A DNA stretch of 64,000 nucleotides from Pseudomonas sp. S04. Lineage in GTDB: Bacteria > Pseudomonadota > Gammaproteobacteria > Pseudomonadales > Pseudomonadaceae. The stretch lies in the NCBI RefSeq assembly GCF_009834545.1, contig NZ_CP019427.1, forward strand, positions 1,465,001 through 1,529,000, in the 5' to 3' direction. Both the position numbers and the translations under genes were made by a program. Of this stretch, positions 52,953-63,049 are shown in pieces (within the stretch, counting starts at the first letter, position 1; each line of letters starts with the position of its first letter). The notes beneath the pieces are model-generated. The model saw only the letters and a list, made by a program, of their open reading frames with translations, had not been told where the DNA came from and searched no databases.

Positions 52953-55900
52953 ATGAAAAAGCTTTTCAAGAAAGTCGGTGAATTCTTGCGCAAGACCTGG
53001 GTCTGGACGCTGCTGCTGGTGCTGTTTGTCGCGCTGTTGGTGTGGTTCGCCGGGCCGCTGCTGGCGGTTGATGACTACAAGTTTTTGGAAGACTCGACCT
53101 CCCGCTTGCTGACCATCAGTGTGCTGTTCCTGTTCTGGGGCCTGACCATGGTCTTTGTCAGTTGGCGCGCGGGTGTTCGCAAAAAAGCCATAGAAGACAC
53201 GGAGTACGGCCAGGATCGTATCCGCCGCGAAGAACAGATCGACGAAGACCAGAAAGAGTTAAGGACGCGTTTCAAAGACGCGCTGAAAACCCTGAAGACG
53301 TCGAGCCTGTATCGTGGTCGCAGCGAACGCTGGCGCAATGATTTGCCGTGGTACGTGCTGATTGGTCCGCAAGGCAGTGGAAAAACCAGCTTGCTGGACT
53401 TCTCGGGGCTTGAGTTTCCGATCAACAAGATTGATCGAAAACTGACCCGCGATACCCTCGGCACCCGTCACTGTGACTGGTATTTTGCCGATCACGGCGT
53501 GCTGATCGACACCGCTGGCCGTTACTTGACCCAGCCAGATGCCGACGTCGATGGCAGTGCCTGGAGCACGTTGCTCGACCTGCTGCGCAAGCGTCGCCGC
53601 AATCGTCCGCTGAACGGTGTACTGGTGACCATCCCGGTGGAAACCCTGTTGGGCGGCAGTGAACGGGAGCTTGAAACCCTGGCCCGCCAAGTGCGTGCGC
53701 GCTTGCAAGATGTGCATCAGAAATTGCACGTCGATGTGCCGATTTACCTTGTATTGAGCAAGGCTGATCGCCTGCTTGGTTTCGATGAGTTCTTCGACCA
53801 ATTGACTCGCGAAGAAAGCGATCAGGTGCTCGGTACCAGTTTCCGCAAGGATCAGAGCGGCACTGATGTGACGGTGCTGCGCACTGAGTTCGAAGCGTTG
53901 CTGCATCGCCTCAACAGCCAGGTGATCATGCGCATGTACCAGGAGCGTGATACCCAGCGCCGTGGCCGCATCCTCGACTTCCCGCATCGACTGGGGAAAA
54001 TCGGCGAGCGTCTGTGCCTGTTCGTCGATATGGCGTTCACCGGAAACCGCTACCAGCGTGTAAGCCAGTTGCGCGGTTTCTACTTGACCAGCGCACCGCA
54101 TCTGACTGAGGAAATGGACGCAACCACCGCAGGTATCGGTGCCAACCTGGGCATGAACGCCGGCGTTTTGCCGACGCTGCGCAGTGGCCATTCGCGCTTC
54201 ATCCACCATTTACTCAGTCGGGTAATTTTCCCTGAGGCCGATCTTGCAGGCCTGGACAAACGCGAACGCAGCCGCATCCACTGGGGCCAGCGTGCACTGT
54301 ACGTGGGCGCACTGGCCGCACTGACGCTATTGGGCATGCTCTGGGCGGGCGGTTTCTCCGCGAACTACGAGCGCCTGGAAAGCCTGCGTAACCTGGCACA
54401 AACCTGGAGCCAACAGAGCTCGACCCTCACCACCCGTGATGACTCCATGGCGGTGCTCAAGACCCTCGACACCCGCTACGCGGCTACTCAGGTGTTCCCA
54501 AAAAAAGGCGATGTGGGTTACTACGAGCGTGGAGGTCTGTATCAAGGTGAAGACGTTAATCCGATGGTTAAGACTGCCTATGAACGTGAGCTTGAAGGAC
54601 AGCTATTACCACGGGTCGCGACCCTGCTAGAAGGGCAGATTCGCGCCAATATGAAGGACCGCGAACGCCTGCTCAATAGCCTGCGTGCGTACCTGATGTT
54701 GAATATGAAGGATCGCCGCGACGGGCCATGGCTCAAGGACTGGGTTGCCACCGAATGGTCCCAGCGATACACCGGCAACACCACTGTGCAAAACGGCTTG
54801 AACAGCCACTTCGAGCGCTTGCTACAACAGCCGTTTATCTATCCGCTTAATGATCAGTTGGTGGCTCAGGCGCGTCAGGTTTTACGCAGTGAGTCCCTGG
54901 CTAACGTGGTATATCGGATGCTGCGCGAGCAGGCCCGTAACCTGCCGGAATACCGTTTGAGCCAACATCTTGGCCCACAGGGGCCGCTGTTTGTTGGCAC
55001 CGATTACGTGATCCCGGGGTTCTACACCCAACAGGGCTATCAGCAGTATTTTTCGGTTAAGGGCTCGATGCTGGTTACCGATATCCTGAGTGACAACTGG
55101 GTACTGGGTGAAGGCTCGAGTATCAGTGGTATGGACTTACGTCGCCTGATGGTCGAACTCGAGCAGCTTTATTTTCGTGACTACGCCAACTACTGGGGTG
55201 AGGCGGTGGGCCGGATCGCGCTGCCGGCCATCAACGACTTTAGTGACGGCGCCGAGCAATTGGCGGGCCTGACATCTGCCAACTCGCCGATCCTGCAACT
55301 GCTAGTGGAAGTGCGTGAAAACACCCGATTCCCAGTGGTCGCTGACACGGTAGATGACGCCGCCGATGCGGCAGGGAAACTGGCAGATAAGGGCGGTAAG
55401 CTCGGAAAACTAGCGGTCACCGCGGCCGGCAAGGCGGCTGACACCTTGGTGAAAAAATTGCCGGACACCGCGAAGAAGTCCCTGCAAAGTCGCTTTGAGT
55501 CGCTGCACCGCTTGCTGGATGACAACAACGGCCCAACCGCTGACCTGATCCCGGCCCTGACCGCCCTCAATGACCTGCAAATGCAGATGGCCAGCCTGGC
55601 TCGTGCCAGTTCACCAGAGCAAGCCGCGTTCGAAATGGCCAAGACCCGTATGGGTGGCCAGCGTGATGCGCTGAGCAACTTGCGCAATGCGTCGGGCCGT
55701 CTGCCGCGCCCGGTGAGTGTGTGGTTCAACGTATTGGCTGAAGACACCTGGCGTCTGGTACTCAGCGATTCTTATCGATATCTGAATCAGCGCTATCAGA
55801 GTGAACTGTATAGCTTCTACGGCAAGGCGATCAGCAAGCGCTATCCGTTCAGCGCCCACAGCGCCAGCGACGTAGCGATCAGCGATTTCCGCGAGTTTTT

Positions 55901-56480
55901 CAAGGCCCGGGGGATTGTCGACCGCTTCTTCGACAGCTACCTGCGTCCGTTTGTCAGCGGTGATCCGGGTAACTACCGCATGCGCAGTGTCGATGGTCAC
56001 AGTCTACCGATCTCCAAGGTCTACCTTGATCAGATGGCCGCCGCGCTCGTGATCCGCCAGAGCTTCTTCGCCGATAACCCAGCCGAACCTCAGGTGCAGT
56101 TCAAACTGGAGCCTTACACCCTCGACCCGGCTGTCAGCCGTTCCGAGTTCAAGTTTGGCGACAAGACCATCGAATACCGTCATGGCCCGATAGTACCGGT
56201 GTCGTTCAAATGGCCAACCGACGCTGAAGACGGGCGTACCAGCCTGGTGCTCGACAAAATGGTCGGCCGCCCGCTGGGTATCGAGAAGAACACCGGCCCT
56301 TGGTCGTTGTTCCGTCTGTTTGATTTGATGCAGACCGAATACCTGACCGGCCGTGACGTACTGGTGCTCAAGGCTGACGTAGGAGGCCTGCGCGCCAACT
56401 ACTTGCTGACCAGCCAGCGCACGCCAAATCCGTTCGACATGGGCGTGCTGCGTACCTTCCGCATGCCGGTGCAGCTTTGA
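52953..56480 (+). CDS. tssM: T6SS inner-membrane protein TssM (IcmF)
   Basis: A 1,175-aa protein, the core of the membrane complex. N-terminal membrane segments lie at about 15-38 and 51-70, and a third at about 447-467. Between them is a cytoplasmic NTPase-like domain with Walker A GPQGSGKTS (about 138-146). A large periplasmic domain follows and contacts TssJ. ATG at 52953 lies 13 nt after tssL; the more upstream in-frame start at 52902 would overlap tssL and is unlikely. Confidence 0.96.
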   Translation: MKKLFKKVGEFLRKTWVWTLLLVLFVALLVWFAGPLLAVDDYKFLEDSTSRLLTISVLFLFWGLTMVFVSWRAGVRKKAIEDTEYGQDRIRREEQIDEDQKELRTRFKDALKTLKTSSLYRGRSERWRNDLPWYVLIGPQGSGKTSLLDFSGLEFPINKIDRKLTRDTLGTRHCDWYFADHGVLIDTAGRYLTQPDADVDGSAWSTLLDLLRKRRRNRPLNGVLVTIPVETLLGGSERELETLARQVRARLQDVHQKLHVDVPIYLVLSKADRLLGFDEFFDQLTREESDQVLGTSFRKDQSGTDVTVLRTEFEALLHRLNSQVIMRMYQERDTQRRGRILDFPHRLGKIGERLCLFVDMAFTGNRYQRVSQLRGFYLTSAPHLTEEMDATTAGIGANLGMNAGVLPTLRSGHSRFIHHLLSRVIFPEADLAGLDKRERSRIHWGQRALYVGALAALTLLGMLWAGGFSANYERLESLRNLAQTWSQQSSTLTTRDDSMAVLKTLDTRYAATQVFPKKGDVGYYERGGLYQGEDVNPMVKTAYERELEGQLLPRVATLLEGQIRANMKDRERLLNSLRAYLMLNMKDRRDGPWLKDWVATEWSQRYTGNTTVQNGLNSHFERLLQQPFIYPLNDQLVAQARQVLRSESLANVVYRMLREQARNLPEYRLSQHLGPQGPLFVGTDYVIPGFYTQQGYQQYFSVKGSMLVTDILSDNWVLGEGSSISGMDLRRLMVELEQLYFRDYANYWGEAVGRIALPAINDFSDGAEQLAGLTSANSPILQLLVEVRENTRFPVVADTVDDAADAAGKLADKGGKLGKLAVTAAGKAADTLVKKLPDTAKKSLQSRFESLHRLLDDNNGPTADLIPALTALNDLQMQMASLARASSPEQAAFEMAKTRMGGQRDALSNLRNASGRLPRPVSVWFNVLAEDTWRLVLSDSYRYLNQRYQSELYSFYGKAISKRYPFSAHSASDVAISDFREFFKARGIVDRFFDSYLRPFVSGDPGNYRMRSVDGHSLPISKVYLDQMAAALVIRQSFFADNPAEPQVQFKLEPYTLDPAVSRSEFKFGDKTIEYRHGPIVPVSFKWPTDAEDGRTSLVLDKMVGRPLGIEKNTGPWSLFRLFDLMQTEYLTGRDVLVLKADVGGLRANYLLTSQRTPNPFDMGVLRTFRMPVQL

Positions 56481-57208
56481 CGCTGGTGGCCGGCCCCTGG
56501 CGCAGCGCAGCACGCACCGATGCCGGCAAGGTTCGGGCGCGCAACGAAGATGCTTTTCTGGACGCCCCACAGCAGGGGTTGTGGGTGGTTGCGGACGGCA
56601 TGGGCGGTCATCAGCGGGGCGATATCGCCAGCCAGTTGATCGTCGCCAGCCTGGCGGAACTGCCAGTGCAGGATGATTTCGACGAACGACTCAAAGGCAT
56701 TCGCCAGTGCCTGCACTGGCTCAACCGTCGTTTGGGTCAGGAGTTGACCGTCACCGCCGGGCGCCACGACAGCATCATAGGCAGCACCGTGGTGGCGTTG
56801 CTGGTGGAAGGCAATCGTGCGGCCTGTATCTGGGCCGGCGATAGCCGTTGCTACCTGTGGCGCGGCCAGCGTTTGTATCAGCTCTCCAAGGACCATTCAC
56901 TGCAACAACAACTGATCGACGAACAGCAAATGAGCGTCGAACAGGCCAAGGCCCATCCTGCCGCATATGCCTTGACCCGAGCGGTCGGGGCTGCGGAGCA
57001 ATTGACCCTGGATGTGCTGGAGCTTGAGATCTGTCCCGGCGATGCGTTCTTGCTCTGCAGCGATGGCCTGTACCAAGGACTCGGCAGCGATGCACTCGGC
57101 GACGCCTTGAGCCTGACCGCGCCGCAGGTTGCGCTGGATCGTTTGTTTAACGGCGCACTGCGTGGCTCGGCCCGAGACAACCTGACAGCTGTAGTGATCC
57201 GGCAATGA
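56477..57208 (+). CDS. stp1: PP2C-family serine/threonine phosphatase of the T6SS (Stp1/PppA)
   Basis: A 243-aa cytoplasmic Mg/Mn-dependent phosphatase. Motifs in order: RTDAGKVRARNEDAFL, VVADGMGGH, WAGDSRCYLWR, FLLCSDGLYQG and ARDNLTAVVI. The metal-binding aspartates are all present. The start is TTG at 56477, overlapping the tssM stop by 4 nt. It would reverse phosphorylation by the kinase encoded next. The order matches icmF2-stp1-stk1 of the H2-T6SS. Confidence 0.94.
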   Translation: MTLVAGPWRSAARTDAGKVRARNEDAFLDAPQQGLWVVADGMGGHQRGDIASQLIVASLAELPVQDDFDERLKGIRQCLHWLNRRLGQELTVTAGRHDSIIGSTVVALLVEGNRAACIWAGDSRCYLWRGQRLYQLSKDHSLQQQLIDEQQMSVEQAKAHPAAYALTRAVGAAEQLTLDVLELEICPGDAFLLCSDGLYQGLGSDALGDALSLTAPQVALDRLFNGALRGSARDNLTAVVIRQ

Positions 57209-58212
57209 CTGAACACATGCGACCGATCGACGACCTGCTGGAGAGCGAGGCGCAGGACAGCAACCTGACCTACTTTGCGTTCGCCAAGTCGTACAAGGCT
57301 GAAGCCGTGCTAGCGCCAACCAGGGCTACCATTGGTGAAATACCCGATGTGCTGGCAGGCCGTTACCGCATCGAGCGCTTGCTCGGTGCCGGTGGCATGG
57401 GCGCGGTTTACCGTGCACGAGACTTGCTGAGCGAACAGTTCGGCGAACCCGACCCTTACGTCGCGCTGAAAGTTCTCAGCGAAGAATTTTCCGAGTCGCC
57501 GGACGCCAGTGCGTTGCTCTACAACGAGTTCGCCCTGACCCGGCGCCTGCGGCACGACAACGTGCTGCGTTTGCACACTTTTGAGGTGGACACTGACTGC
57601 CAGCGTGCCTTCGTCACCATGGAGTTCATGCGTGGATTGACCCTGGATAACTTACTCTGCGAGCGCCCCCAAGGCCTGCCGTGGGAGGAATTACGCGACA
57701 TCGTGCTGCCGCTGCTCGATGCACTGGCCTACTCCCATGCTCGCGGCGTGTTGCATGGTGATATGAAGCCAAGCAACGTGATGCTCAGCGAAGAAGGCGT
57801 TCGCCTGTTTGACTTCGGTCTCGGTCAAGCGGAGAAGGGCATCCTGCCCGGCCTGCCGCACTTGAGTCGCGAGCGCTTCAATGGCTGGACGCCGGGCTAC
57901 GCCGCGCCAGAATTGCTCGACGGCCAAGCGCTGTCGGCCAGTGCCGACGTGTACGGCGTGGCTTGTGTGATCTACGAATTGGCGGAAGGCAAGCCCCCGT
58001 TCCGTCGTTTGCCCTCGACCCGGGCACGCAATGAGCATCTGGAGCGCGAGTTGCGTACACCTCAGAACTTACCGAAACACTGCTGGCCAGCCCTGCGAAC
58101 GGCATTGGCTTTCGATGTGGCGGACCGAACGATCACTGCCAAACAATTGCGTGACGCTTTCGCTGTCACTTCGTCTTGGCTGCAACGCTTGACGCATTGG
58201 CGTAACGGATGA
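57205..58212 (+). CDS. stk1: serine/threonine protein kinase of the T6SS (Stk1/PpkA type)
   Basis: A 335-aa kinase. Glycine-rich loop LGAGGMGAVYRARD (about 61-74), VALKVL lysine, catalytic loop HGDMKPSN (H184), DFGLGQ and GYAAPELL. The HRD motif is HGD, so it is a non-RD kinase that may not need activation-loop phosphorylation. There is no membrane segment or periplasmic sensor, unlike the long H1-type PpkA, so input must be cytoplasmic. It overlaps the phosphatase gene by 4 nt (ATGA). Last gene of the T6SS operon; no clear terminator was seen in the 200 nt that follow. Confidence 0.93.
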   Translation: MTEHMRPIDDLLESEAQDSNLTYFAFAKSYKAEAVLAPTRATIGEIPDVLAGRYRIERLLGAGGMGAVYRARDLLSEQFGEPDPYVALKVLSEEFSESPDASALLYNEFALTRRLRHDNVLRLHTFEVDTDCQRAFVTMEFMRGLTLDNLLCERPQGLPWEELRDIVLPLLDALAYSHARGVLHGDMKPSNVMLSEEGVRLFDFGLGQAEKGILPGLPHLSRERFNGWTPGYAAPELLDGQALSASADVYGVACVIYELAEGKPPFRRLPSTRARNEHLERELRTPQNLPKHCWPALRTALAFDVADRTITAKQLRDAFAVTSSWLQRLTHWRNG

Positions 58213-58412
58213 CTACGTGATGCATTACTTCCTTGTCGAGCTTCGGTTTCCAGCTCATAACCCGAGCGTTCCGTCAGGTCTCGGTAGAACTCCAAGACTT
58301 CACGGGGCGATTCAAACCCCTGGCCCGCCTGACCCGACCGCGAAGCCTCCTGGCACAGCCTGCCAACGCATTGTAGGACCGAGCAACGATCTCAAACACA
58401 CCACGCACCTCA

Positions 58413-59531
58413 TCACGCCGAAACCACCACCCCACCCGCCAACGGCACCGCTCCCGCCACCTTGCACAGCTCCACTCCCGCCGCGGCAAAGCGGATGGCG
58501 CTGCGCATGTACATCACTCCGCTTGTGGTGCTGCACACCACCTGGGTCGTGCCGCTGATGGGGTCAATGATGTGGACCACCGGTTGCTCGCGCTCGATCC
58601 AGGCTCCCGGGCTGTGCAGGAACACCACCAGCCCGGCGCACGGGGCGCGTAGGGTCAGGGAGCCGTCGAAAGGGGTGACGGGCTGGAGCAGGGCGGGTAG
58701 CGGCGGCGCGGTGCCGGCGAGCAGGCCGCGGTGTTGCAGGAAGGCGTAGAGCGCGGCAGCGTCCTGGCTGGCCAGTGGGTGCTCGACTTGCGCTTCGCCC
58801 CGCAGCTCGACGGTGGCGGCGACGCAACCGGAGGGAATCGGGAAGCGGTTGGCGAACTGTTGCGCCAGGCGCCACCAGGGTTGGCCGCAGGCTTCGTCGA
58901 ACGAGCCGGCACCGGTGCCGCTGGCCAGCAGGGTGGCCTGGGCACCAATGTAGCGGGCCAGGGGTTCGAGTTGGGCCTGATAAGGCGTTTCGCCGTACAG
59001 GTGGACCACCGCCTGGGCGTCGCAATGCAGGTCGAGGACGAAGTCGGCGTCGTGGGCCAGCAGCAATTGCGCCTGGCGCAGGGAGTCCAGCTCGCTGCCG
59101 GGCAACATCCCGTGCAAGGCCGCGGCCATGGCGCGGCGAATCAGCTGCAGGTTGTGTTGCGGATCGTCGTTGAGCTCATCACCAAGCTGCGCCTGGATCA
59201 TCTGCGCCAGGTCCGGGTAACGCCGGTTGAAGTTCTCGCCACTGTTGAAGTCAAAACGGCCCATGGCATCGTGCATCAGCGTCTGTTCCAGGCCGATCGG
59301 GTTGGCGATCGGCACCAGCACGATTTCCCCGAGGATCTCGCCACGGGCCTCGGCCTCGTCCAGCAGCAAACGCAAATGATGCAGCGCGAGCATGCCGGGC
59401 AACTCGTCGGCGTGCAGGCTGGCTTGCAGGTACACCTTGCCGGCGCCCCCGGGCTGACCGTAATGCAGGCTGATCAGCTGGCGCTGGGTGCAGGGATTGC
59501 GGGTCAAGAGGGGCTGGTGCCGGACAAGCAT
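58413..59531 (-). CDS. M14-family succinylglutamate desuccinylase/aspartoacylase-like protein
   Basis: A 372-aa cytoplasmic zinc enzyme. HxxE at H40-E43 (LHADELPG) and H169 (LDLHCD) form the metal site, and SGENFNRRYPD supplies the substrate-binding arginines. The C-terminal third is a biotinyl/lipoyl-like barrel (LTLRAPCAGLVVFLHSPGAW) seen in this COG3608 group. Members hydrolyse N-acyl amino acids; the substrate here is unknown. It is divergent from a decarboxylase gene, sharing a 249-bp promoter region (59532-59780). Confidence 0.8.
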   Translation of the reverse strand: MLVRHQPLLTRNPCTQRQLISLHYGQPGGAGKVYLQASLHADELPGMLALHHLRLLLDEAEARGEILGEIVLVPIANPIGLEQTLMHDAMGRFDFNSGENFNRRYPDLAQMIQAQLGDELNDDPQHNLQLIRRAMAAALHGMLPGSELDSLRQAQLLLAHDADFVLDLHCDAQAVVHLYGETPYQAQLEPLARYIGAQATLLASGTGAGSFDEACGQPWWRLAQQFANRFPIPSGCVAATVELRGEAQVEHPLASQDAAALYAFLQHRGLLAGTAPPLPALLQPVTPFDGSLTLRAPCAGLVVFLHSPGAWIEREQPVVHIIDPISGTTQVVCSTTSGVMYMRSAIRFAAAGVELCKVAGAVPLAGGVVVSA

Positions 59532-59780
59532 GGGGTCTTCCTTATGGGGGCCGTCGCAGCATCTTTATGAAAATGCCCAACCCCCACAATCGAATAATTT
59601 GCCCATCACTGGTGAGCAATATGATCCTTTCGCCCCCTCATCGACGGTCGATCTGTTCAATTAAATTGGACAAAGACGCAAATTTATTTCGATTGATGTA
59701 ATTGTTTTGTCACCAATACTAGAGCCCTCGAATCAGGCCGCGCATGCCTGACATAACCATAACAATACAGAGGTGCTCGC

Positions 59781-61382
59781 ATGACCAGTTGTGCCCAGGC
59801 GCTCGTCCAGTTACTCGAAGGCTACGGCGTGGAGTCGGTGTTCGGCATTCCCGGCGTGCACACGGTCGAGCTGTATCGCGGATTGCACGGCAGTTCGCTG
59901 CGCCACATCAGCCCACGGCACGAACAGGGCGCCGGCTTCATGGCCGACGGTTATGCCCGCGCCAGCGGCAAGCCCGGGGTGTGCTTCATCATTACCGGCC
60001 CCGGCATGACCAACATCCTCACCGCCATGGGCCAGGCCTACGCCGACTCAGTGCCGATGCTGGTGATCTCCACCACCAGCCGTCGCGAACACCAGCGCCT
60101 GGGCCATGGCTATCTGCATGAAATGCCCGACCAGCGTGCCGTCGTCTCCGGGGTTTGCGCCTTCAGCCATACCCTGCAACGCCCGCAGGAATTGCCCGAA
60201 GTGCTGGCCCGTGCCTTTGCGCTGTTCAGTTGCGCGCGGCCACGGCCGGTGCATATCGAAATCCCTCTCGACGTGCTGGAGATGCCGGCCGATGGCCTCG
60301 ACCTGCGCCCGCGCACCTTGCCGCAAGCCCCGGCCCCGGCCGCAGTGAATATCGACGCAGCGGTGCAACTGCTGGCCGCCGCGCGTAAGCCGTTGATCCT
60401 CGCGGGTGGCGGCGCCCGGCGTGCCGGCCCGTTGCTGCAAGCGCTGGCCGAGCGGCTGCAGGCCCCCGTGGCCCTGACCACCAATGCCCGTGGCCTGCTG
60501 GCGCCGGAGCATCCGTTGCTGCTCGATGGCGTGCAGTCGTCGGCCCATGGCCGGGCGCTGTTTGCCGAGGCGGATGTGGTCCTGGCGGTCGGCACCGAAC
60601 TGGGCGAGACCGACTACGACTTCTTTGGCCTCGGGCCGCTGGTCTTGAATGCACCGCTGATTCGCCTCGACATCGACCCACTGCAGATTCTCGGCGCGGC
60701 CCGTGCCGATGTCGGTTTGCTGGGGGACGCCGGGCAAGGTCTGCAGGCGCTCTTGAGCGCCGTGCCCGAGCGCCCGGCCAGTGACTGGGCCGGCCTTGGC
60801 GTGGCGCGGGTCAATGCCGCCGAGCGTGCGAGCTGGAGCCCCAAGCAAAACGTCATGCAGCAGATGCTCGACACCCTGCGCGACAGCCTGCCGGCGCCGA
60901 TTGTGGTCGGCGACTCGACCCAGCCGGTGTATCAGGGCGCGTTGGGCTACCGGGCGCCGCAAGCCAACAGCTGGTTCAACGCCGGCACCGGTTTCGGCAC
61001 CTTGGGCTACGGCTTGCCGGCGGCGATCGGCGCCAAGCTGGCGATGCCCGAGCGCCCGGTACTGGCAGTGGTGGGGGATGGCGGGGTGCAGTTCTCCAGC
61101 GCCGAGTTGATCGCCGCGCGTGAGGCCGAGGCAGGGGTGATCGTGGTGCTGTGGAACAACCACTGCTACGCCGAGATCCGCGACTACATGACCGCCCGCG
61201 AGATCCCGCCACTGGGCGTCGACATCCTGCCGCCGGACTTCGCCGCGCTGGCCAAGTCCTGCCACGTCCAGCACCAGTCCGTTAGTAGCCGCGAGCAGTT
61301 GCGCGAAGCGCTGATCCGCCTGGCCGACACCCGCCAGCCGGTCCTGCTGGAACTGGACGCCGCAGCCTTCCTGTCTGCCTGA
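59781..61382 (+). CDS. thiamine-diphosphate-dependent decarboxylase (probable 5-guanidino-2-oxopentanoate decarboxylase)
   Basis: A 533-aa enzyme of the acetolactate synthase/decarboxylase superfamily. The catalytic glutamate is E48 (SPRHEQGAGFMADGYARASG). The ThDP-binding GDG (433-435) and NN (459-460) have normal spacing. The sequence type and the basic-amino-acid transporter nearby suggest a 2-ketoarginine decarboxylase such as AruI; acetolactate synthase is the alternative, but no small subunit is present. AGAGG precedes the ATG. It is followed 34 nt later by an M20 amidohydrolase. Confidence 0.75.
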   Translation: MTSCAQALVQLLEGYGVESVFGIPGVHTVELYRGLHGSSLRHISPRHEQGAGFMADGYARASGKPGVCFIITGPGMTNILTAMGQAYADSVPMLVISTTSRREHQRLGHGYLHEMPDQRAVVSGVCAFSHTLQRPQELPEVLARAFALFSCARPRPVHIEIPLDVLEMPADGLDLRPRTLPQAPAPAAVNIDAAVQLLAAARKPLILAGGGARRAGPLLQALAERLQAPVALTTNARGLLAPEHPLLLDGVQSSAHGRALFAEADVVLAVGTELGETDYDFFGLGPLVLNAPLIRLDIDPLQILGAARADVGLLGDAGQGLQALLSAVPERPASDWAGLGVARVNAAERASWSPKQNVMQQMLDTLRDSLPAPIVVGDSTQPVYQGALGYRAPQANSWFNAGTGFGTLGYGLPAAIGAKLAMPERPVLAVVGDGGVQFSSAELIAAREAEAGVIVVLWNNHCYAEIRDYMTAREIPPLGVDILPPDFAALAKSCHVQHQSVSSREQLREALIRLADTRQPVLLELDAAAFLSA

Positions 61383-61416
61383 GCATCAATTCGCCGAATC
61401 TGTGGGAGAGAGCCGC

Positions 61417-63000
61417 ATGGAATTGCAGAAAAGATTTGCCCGTAAATGGATCGACCAGCACCGCCAGCAGTTGTCCGATTGGCACCAGATCATCTGGCAC
61501 TACGCGGAACCGGCGTTTCGCGAGTACAAGTCCTGCGCCTGGTATGTAGAGCTGCTGCGCAAGGAAGGCTTCACCGTGGAAGAGGGCAGTGGCGGCATGC
61601 CGACCGCCTTCTGCGCCACCTTCAGCAACGGCAATGGCCCGGTGTTGGCGACCTATGCCGAGTACGACGCGGTCCCTGGCAATTGCCAGGCCGCGACCAC
61701 CCGCAAGATGCCGCGTGACGGCCTGTCGCGGTTTGCCCCCGGGCACACCGACCCGCATTCGGCACTCGGCATCAGTGCCCTGGGTGGGGTGCTGGCGGCC
61801 AAGGCGGCGATGCTCGAGTTTGGCATCCAGGGCACCATCCGCTTCTTCGGTGAGCCGGCAGAAAAGCTGCGCGCCTCCAAGCCGGTGCATGCCGCCAAGG
61901 GTTACTACGACAACCTGGATGCGGCCATCAGTTTCCACCCCACCTACATGCTGCCGCTGAACAACACCACCACTTGGGATACCCACTGCGGGATCGCCTA
62001 CGCCTACATCTACAGCTTCACCTGCGAAGACCCGCAGAACTGGATCGCCGCCGACCGCTACAGCCCCATCCCGCAGAACCACCTGGCAGCCCGCGCGCCG
62101 GGGGCCAACGATGCGCTGATGCACTTCTACAACCTCAATGAAAGCCTGCGCCGTTCGACCCTGCCGTTCACTGGCCTGTGGAGCTACAACGAAGCCATCC
62201 TCACTGCCGGCCAGGCCACCGCCGACAACCTGCCGCCGCACCTGTCGCAGATCCAGTACCTGCTGCGTTGCGACTCGATCGAGCAGGCCGAAACCATTTC
62301 CTCGGTGATGGACAACAACGCTGCCGCCGCGGCGATGGCCACCGGTTGCCAATGGAAAAAGACCTGGGTGTGCAAGTCCCGTGGTGGCCTGGCCAACCAT
62401 GTGCTGGCCCAGGCCACCTACGACAACCTAGCCGCCATCGGTGCGCCGCAATGGGGCCTGGAAGCCTGCGAGATCGCCCGCGACATCCAGCGCAACCTGG
62501 GCCTGGAACCGATGGCCGAACCCTTCCTGCCAGCCATCGAACAATTGATCGAGCCGCAGGAGTGCGAACGCCAGATGCGCCTGCAAATGCCGGCCTGGCA
62601 GAAGTACCTGACCTCCGACGACTACCCCGAATACACCTGGCATTGCCCGACCGTGCGCCTGCTCGTCGCGCGGCCGATGCTCTCTGCGCCCGCCGGTCAT
62701 GTCTACCCGGACTGGGTCTCCAACGCCCTGGGCGGCATCCCGCAGACCATCGACCCGATGATCGACGTGGCGGCCAAAACCATCGCCAGCACCTTGCTCG
62801 ACCTGTTTTGCAACGACGACCTGCTGGCGGCAGCCAAGGCCGAGTTCAACCAGCGCACCGGCGGTGGCATCGGTGGCGAGCATTGGCAGGCGCCCCTGTT
62901 GCCCGCCGACTTCCAGGCGCCGCACCGTTTCCGCTGGCCGGAGTACATCACCACCGTACGCGGTGAGGAGTGGTGGATTCCGGCGCGCGAGGACGAGTAA
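61417..63000 (+). CDS. M20-family amidohydrolase (AbgB-like)
   Basis: A 527-aa cytoplasmic metallo-hydrolase. Visible elements are VLATYAEYDAVPG, the metal-ligand region GHTDPHSALGISALGG, and IRFFGEPAEK, as in p-aminobenzoyl-glutamate hydrolase subunit B and aminoacylases. The dimerisation domain is about 200-320. ATG at 61417 has GGGAGAG 8 nt upstream. Within this cluster it may release an amine or acid from an amide intermediate; the substrate is not identifiable. Confidence 0.82.
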   Translation: MELQKRFARKWIDQHRQQLSDWHQIIWHYAEPAFREYKSCAWYVELLRKEGFTVEEGSGGMPTAFCATFSNGNGPVLATYAEYDAVPGNCQAATTRKMPRDGLSRFAPGHTDPHSALGISALGGVLAAKAAMLEFGIQGTIRFFGEPAEKLRASKPVHAAKGYYDNLDAAISFHPTYMLPLNNTTTWDTHCGIAYAYIYSFTCEDPQNWIAADRYSPIPQNHLAARAPGANDALMHFYNLNESLRRSTLPFTGLWSYNEAILTAGQATADNLPPHLSQIQYLLRCDSIEQAETISSVMDNNAAAAAMATGCQWKKTWVCKSRGGLANHVLAQATYDNLAAIGAPQWGLEACEIARDIQRNLGLEPMAEPFLPAIEQLIEPQECERQMRLQMPAWQKYLTSDDYPEYTWHCPTVRLLVARPMLSAPAGHVYPDWVSNALGGIPQTIDPMIDVAAKTIASTLLDLFCNDDLLAAAKAEFNQRTGGGIGGEHWQAPLLPADFQAPHRFRWPEYITTVRGEEWWIPAREDE

Positions 63001-63049
63001 TGCCCCGCAGCCCTGCGTACCGCAACCCCCCGTATTCGAGGAGCCAGAC

